A stretch of DNA of 8,835 bases from UKL13-2 sp038236905 (GTDB lineage Bacteria; Pseudomonadota; Gammaproteobacteria; Burkholderiales; Usitatibacteraceae). Made by a program: the position numbers and the translations under genes. Below are positions 7,250-8,835 of this stretch, in pieces (position 1 is the stretch's first letter; every line of letters starts with the position of its first letter). The notes beneath the pieces are model-generated. The model searched no databases. It had not been told where the DNA came from and was given only the letters and a program-made list of their open reading frames with translations. Where the stretch lies: the NCBI GenBank assembly GCA_038236905.1, contig JBBRZG010000150.1, forward strand, positions 1 through 8,835, written 5' to 3'.

Positions 7250-7346
7250 TCCATCAAGTATGCAGGACTCGTGGTGCTATCGAGGGTGTAGAAGCAGTGC
7301 TTCGTGAGACAATCGTTTTCGATCAAATCTTATTTTACGTGCCCTC
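7250..7346. promoter_or_regulatory. Divergent promoter region between the M48 operon and orn
   Basis: These 97 bases must carry the start signals for both directions. An odd-length perfect dyad GAAGCA-G-TGCTTC lies at 7291-7303, near the middle. On the plus strand TATTTT (7331-7336) could be a -10 for orn, but its -35 is poor (GAGACA at 7306-7311, 19-base spacer). No good -10 was seen for the leftward operon. Promoter assignment is weak; the dyad itself is directly visible. Confidence 0.4.
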
Positions 7347-7916
7347 ATGCCTGAAGACGCAAAACAAAATCAAAATAATCTTATCTGGATAGATATGGAA
7401 ATGACGGGATTGGTACCCGAACATGACCACATCATCGAAGTCGCGCTGGTGGTGACCGACGCAAACCTTAACACTATTGCCGAGGCACCCGTGTTGGTGG
7501 TGCATCAGCCGGATAGCATTTTGGATGGCATGGATTCATGGAATAAATCGACTCATAAGAAATCAGGGTTGATCGACAAAATTAAAGTCTCGACCCATAC
7601 CGACAGCGCGGTCGAGGCGCAAATGATCGAGTTTTTGAAGCTTCACGTGCCCGCCAGCACTTCGCCCATGTGTGGCAATTCAATTTGCCAGGATCGTCGT
7701 TTTCTGGCTCGCTGGATGCCGAAATTGGAAACCTATTTTCACTATCGCAATCTCGATGTTTCGACCCTGAAAGAGCTTGCGAAGCGCTGGAAGCCTGAAA
7801 TTATGTCGGGCATGAAAAAGCACGGCAAACATGAAGCACTCGCCGATATTTATGAAAGCATTGAAGAATTAAAATATTACCGCGAGCACTTCTTGAACTG
7901 CGCGCCAGCGCGCTGA
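7347..7916 (+). CDS. orn: Oligoribonuclease Orn
   Basis: Orn is a cytoplasmic 3'-5' exoribonuclease that degrades RNA dinucleotides, including pGpG from cyclic-di-GMP breakdown. The 189-residue product has the full DEDDh active site: Asp16 and Glu18 in WIDMEMTGL, Asp116 in GNSICQDRRFL, and His162 and Asp167 in GKHEALADI, each offset by four from the E. coli enzyme as I recall it because of a slightly longer N-terminus. The blocks DVSTLKELAKRWKPEI and YYREHF are nearly invariant in the family. The ATG at 7347 has no good Shine-Dalgarno sequence upstream, and no better start exists between it and the conserved block. The divergent pairing with an M48 peptidase, phhB and rsgA is a layout I associate with betaproteobacteria. 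The stop lies inside the left arm of an inverted repeat. Confidence 0.97.
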   Translation: MPEDAKQNQNNLIWIDMEMTGLVPEHDHIIEVALVVTDANLNTIAEAPVLVVHQPDSILDGMDSWNKSTHKKSGLIDKIKVSTHTDSAVEAQMIEFLKLHVPASTSPMCGNSICQDRRFLARWMPKLETYFHYRNLDVSTLKELAKRWKPEIMSGMKKHGKHEALADIYESIEELKYYREHFLNCAPAR

Positions 7917-7952
7917 ACCGAAAAAATAGAAGTGGTGGGCACCCATTCGGTT
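7916..7952 (+). repeat. Inverted repeat just after orn, possible 3' hairpin
   Basis: AACCGAA (7916-7922), beginning at the last base of the orn stop codon, is perfectly complementary to TTCGGTT (7946-7952), giving a 7 bp stem. The 23-base loop contains TGGTGGGCACCCA, which is partly self-complementary. Only two T residues of the stem plus one more T follow it, so this is not a standard intrinsic terminator. It may protect or end the orn transcript. Confidence 0.35.
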
Positions 7953-8066
7953 TGGCGCTAAATTAATCTCAATGGGGTTTTATTTAAACGGACCATCGCG
8001 GCTTATTTTCAAGCGATGAGAAAAGCCATGTTTTTCAAATGTTAACAACCGCATCCGCAATTTAGG

Positions 8067-8093
8067 TTTACATTAAGTTTGCCAATATATTAA
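8067..8093 (+). promoter_or_regulatory. Weak candidate promoter for the BLUF gene
   Basis: TTTACA (8067-8072, five of six matches) is followed after a short 15-base spacer by TATTAA (8088-8093) within an AT-rich run. If it is used, the transcript would start near 8100 and carry the dyads at 8107-8151 in its 5' leader. The spacer is below the optimum, so the assignment is tentative. Confidence 0.3.
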
Positions 8094-8151
8094 TTGCCGA
8101 CGGGCAAATTCGAATTGATAAGTCGACTTAAATCGCGTCATTGCTGACGCG
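8094..8151. repeat. Run of four adjacent dyad symmetries upstream of the BLUF gene
   Basis: Four inverted repeats lie nearly end to end: TTGCC-GACG-GGCAA (8094-8107); AATTCGAATT (8107-8116, perfect palindrome); TAAGTCGACTTA (8119-8130, perfect 12-base palindrome); and CGCGTCA-TTGC-TGACGCG (8134-8151, a 7 bp stem with a four-base loop). They could be operators for a dimeric regulator, or, for the last one, an RNA hairpin in the leader. No T-run follows the last stem, so a terminator is unlikely. Confidence 0.6.
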
Positions 8152-8209
8152 CAGATGGCTTTTGATAGTTGACATTGCTGATATGGCCGCCCACGACACG
8201 ACAAAACCT

Positions 8210-8662
8210 ATGACCTCCCAGCCGCCTATTTTTCAGTTAATTTACTTTAGTGACCGACCGGCCGAGTCTACGCTTAGCGTCGTTGAGCTCATTTGTGAGG
8301 CCGCTTACAAGCGCAATCGAGTAGATGGCGTGACGGGTTTGCTGGTGTACAACGAAAGCATGTTTTTGCAGTTTATTGAAGGCCCCAACGCGGCAGTGAC
8401 AGGGTGTTATGCGCGCATCGAAAAAGATACTCGTCATCAGGCACCCGTGGTGATCTGGGAAAACTTTAGTGAAACAAGAATTTTTCCCGATGGCGCGGCA
8501 ATGCGCATAGAAGCAGGAAGCAATGAGCGCTTTGCGTCGGTTTTGGCGTTGTCTGATCTAGACGCCAAGCGTCACGCCGGCGCTGAGGGACTTCGAATCG
8601 AAGGGCTAAGCCGATTCACAACGTTTCGGAGCGTGGCAGGCGGACGCATCATAAAAAACTGA
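8210..8662 (+). CDS. Short BLUF-domain blue-light (FAD) receptor
   Basis: With the ATG at 8210 the protein has 150 residues, the size of stand-alone BLUF proteins such as PixD and BlrB. The BLUF domain (about 7-100) binds flavin and senses blue light. Tyr12 (LIYFSD), Asn36 (KRNRVDGVTG) and Gln54 (FLQFIEGP) have exactly the spacing of AppA Tyr21/Asn45/Gln63. IEKDTRH and IFPDG complete the fold. At the positions of the AppA Trp104 and Met106 equivalents it has Gly95 and Ala97. The last 50 residues form a short C-terminal extension with no output domain, so signalling must go through a partner protein. Starts at ATG 8183 (nine more residues) or TTG 8141 are in frame. TTG 8141 sits in the loop of a strong hairpin and is unlikely. 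None has a clear ribosome binding site, so the exact start is open between 8183 and 8210. No partner such as a cyclase or EAL protein is adjacent. Confidence 0.9.
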   Translation: MTSQPPIFQLIYFSDRPAESTLSVVELICEAAYKRNRVDGVTGLLVYNESMFLQFIEGPNAAVTGCYARIEKDTRHQAPVVIWENFSETRIFPDGAAMRIEAGSNERFASVLALSDLDAKRHAGAEGLRIEGLSRFTTFRSVAGGRIIKN

Positions 8663-8664
8663 AG

Positions 8665-8684
8665 GCCCGCTCTGGACGGGTGTT
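8665..8684 (+). terminator. Weak possible terminator after the BLUF gene
   Basis: CCCG (8666-8669) and CGGG (8677-8680) form a 4 bp stem, extended by a G-T wobble, with a seven-base loop and then TGTTT. It is short for an intrinsic terminator and is listed only because it lies directly after the stop codon and before the insertion-sequence end. Confidence 0.2.
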
Positions 8685-8698
8685 TCAGGACGTTATCC

Positions 8699-8835
8699 TA
8701 GATTCAAGTTCGAAAGGCGAGAAGCGGAGGGCAGTTGAATGCTACCTCGTACGGGGTAAGGAAGCCAAGGCATTTGCGTGGGGTATGGTTATGTTTGTAC
8801 TGGATTTTGTTAAGCTTGGCTTGGGTCAAGCCATC
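8699..8835 (-). mobile_element. Terminal part of an IS30-family insertion sequence, continuing past the right edge
   Basis: The transposase reading frame ends at 8704. Immediately outside it is TAGATTCAAGTTCGAAAGG (from 8699), which has the AGATTCAA-type outer end I associate with IS30-family terminal repeats, where the transposase stop codon lies inside the inverted repeat. The outer boundary is therefore placed at about 8699, 36 bases after the BLUF stop, with an uncertainty of a few bases. The opposite end and the target-site duplication are outside the window. Confidence 0.6.
8704..8835 (-). CDS. IS30-family transposase, C-terminal fragment (cut by window edge)
   Basis: Reading leftward from the right edge, 43 residues are open to a TGA at 8706-8704. 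The block HTPRKCLGFLTPYEVAF corresponds to the very conserved C-terminal NxRPRKxLGYxTPxEVF block of IS30 transposases, which follows the last catalytic acidic residue of the DDE domain. The tail LLAFRT occupies the place of the usual VALQS-like ending, with the stop codon inside the terminal inverted repeat. The DDE catalytic core would lie beyond 8835, so whether the enzyme is intact cannot be judged. Usual NRPRK reads HTPRK here, which is within family variation. Confidence 0.82.
   Translation of the reverse strand, partial: DGLTQAKLNKIQYKHNHTPRKCLGFLTPYEVAFNCPPLLAFRT

Larger units (their letters stand above)
7953..8209. other. Gap between orn and the BLUF gene, rich in symmetric sequence
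   Basis: No gene is supported here. The left part has the interleaved complementary pairs CATCGC/GCGATG and GGCTT/AAGCC (7994-8027). The middle is AT-rich (8060-8095), with a possible promoter. From 8094 to 8151 four dyads follow one another. The base composition is more AT-rich than the surrounding genes, as expected for regulatory DNA. Confidence 0.5.

Noticed and set aside
8169..8174. Perfect TTGACA in front of the BLUF ATGs as a -35 box
   Set aside because: No -10-like hexamer lies 16-18 bases downstream, and the promoter would start beyond the preferred start codon.
8141..8209. TTG at 8141 as the start of the BLUF protein
   Set aside because: The TTG lies in the loop of a 7 bp hairpin, has no ribosome binding site, and would add 23 residues not expected for a short BLUF protein.
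8660..8835. Plus-strand open frame at the right end (ending in MVMFVLDFVKLGLGQAI)
   Set aside because: It is open to the edge, but the opposite strand gives the conserved IS30 transposase C-terminus with a stop inside the terminal repeat, which explains the sequence better.
1..8835. CRISPR arrays, toxin-antitoxin pairs, phage genes or a defence island
   Set aside because: No regular direct repeats with spacers and no such gene families were seen; apart from the IS30 end the window is mainly housekeeping genes.

Overview
The window reads as a chromosomal segment of a betaproteobacterium with roughly balanced base composition. The evidence is the divergent orn / M48 peptidase–pterin dehydratase–rsgA arrangement, the tRNA-Val(CAC) with encoded CCA, and a long arginine/lysine/ornithine decarboxylase. 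A member of the Nitrosomonadales or a relative is plausible, but the genus cannot be fixed from the sequence alone. The family assignments below come from motif reading and memory; no database search was run.

Layout, left to right. (1) A leftward gene, cut by the left edge, encodes an exported TPR protein with an NTF2-like C-terminal domain. (2) A promoter-bearing gap is followed by tRNA-Val(CAC). (3) A rightward pair follows: a 748-residue PLP decarboxylase of the AdiA/LdcI wing-domain class and, 24 bases later, an unusual fusion of a response-regulator receiver domain to a PaaI-type hotdog thioesterase. (4) Converging on that pair is a tightly coupled leftward operon of M48 peptidase, pterin-4a-carbinolamine dehydratase and rsgA, in which successive genes overlap by ATGA. 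(5) Divergent from the operon is orn (oligoribonuclease). (6) A dyad-rich gap leads into a short BLUF blue-light receptor gene. (7) About 35 bases after the BLUF stop, the terminal part of an IS30-family insertion sequence begins, with its transposase reading leftward from beyond the right edge.

Most of the window is housekeeping: ribosome maturation (RsgA), RNA decay end-products (Orn), cofactor recycling (pterin dehydratase), membrane proteolysis (M48) and polyamine production (decarboxylase). The parts worth a second look are the receiver–thioesterase fusion with its glycine-zipper-like linker next to the decarboxylase, the BLUF protein that keeps its Tyr/Asn/Gln photochemical triad but lacks the usual strand-5 Trp and Met, and the run of four adjacent dyad symmetries in front of the BLUF gene. 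The decarboxylase and the fusion are probably co-transcribed. Any functional link between polyamine synthesis, phosphorelay and acyl-CoA hydrolysis is inference.
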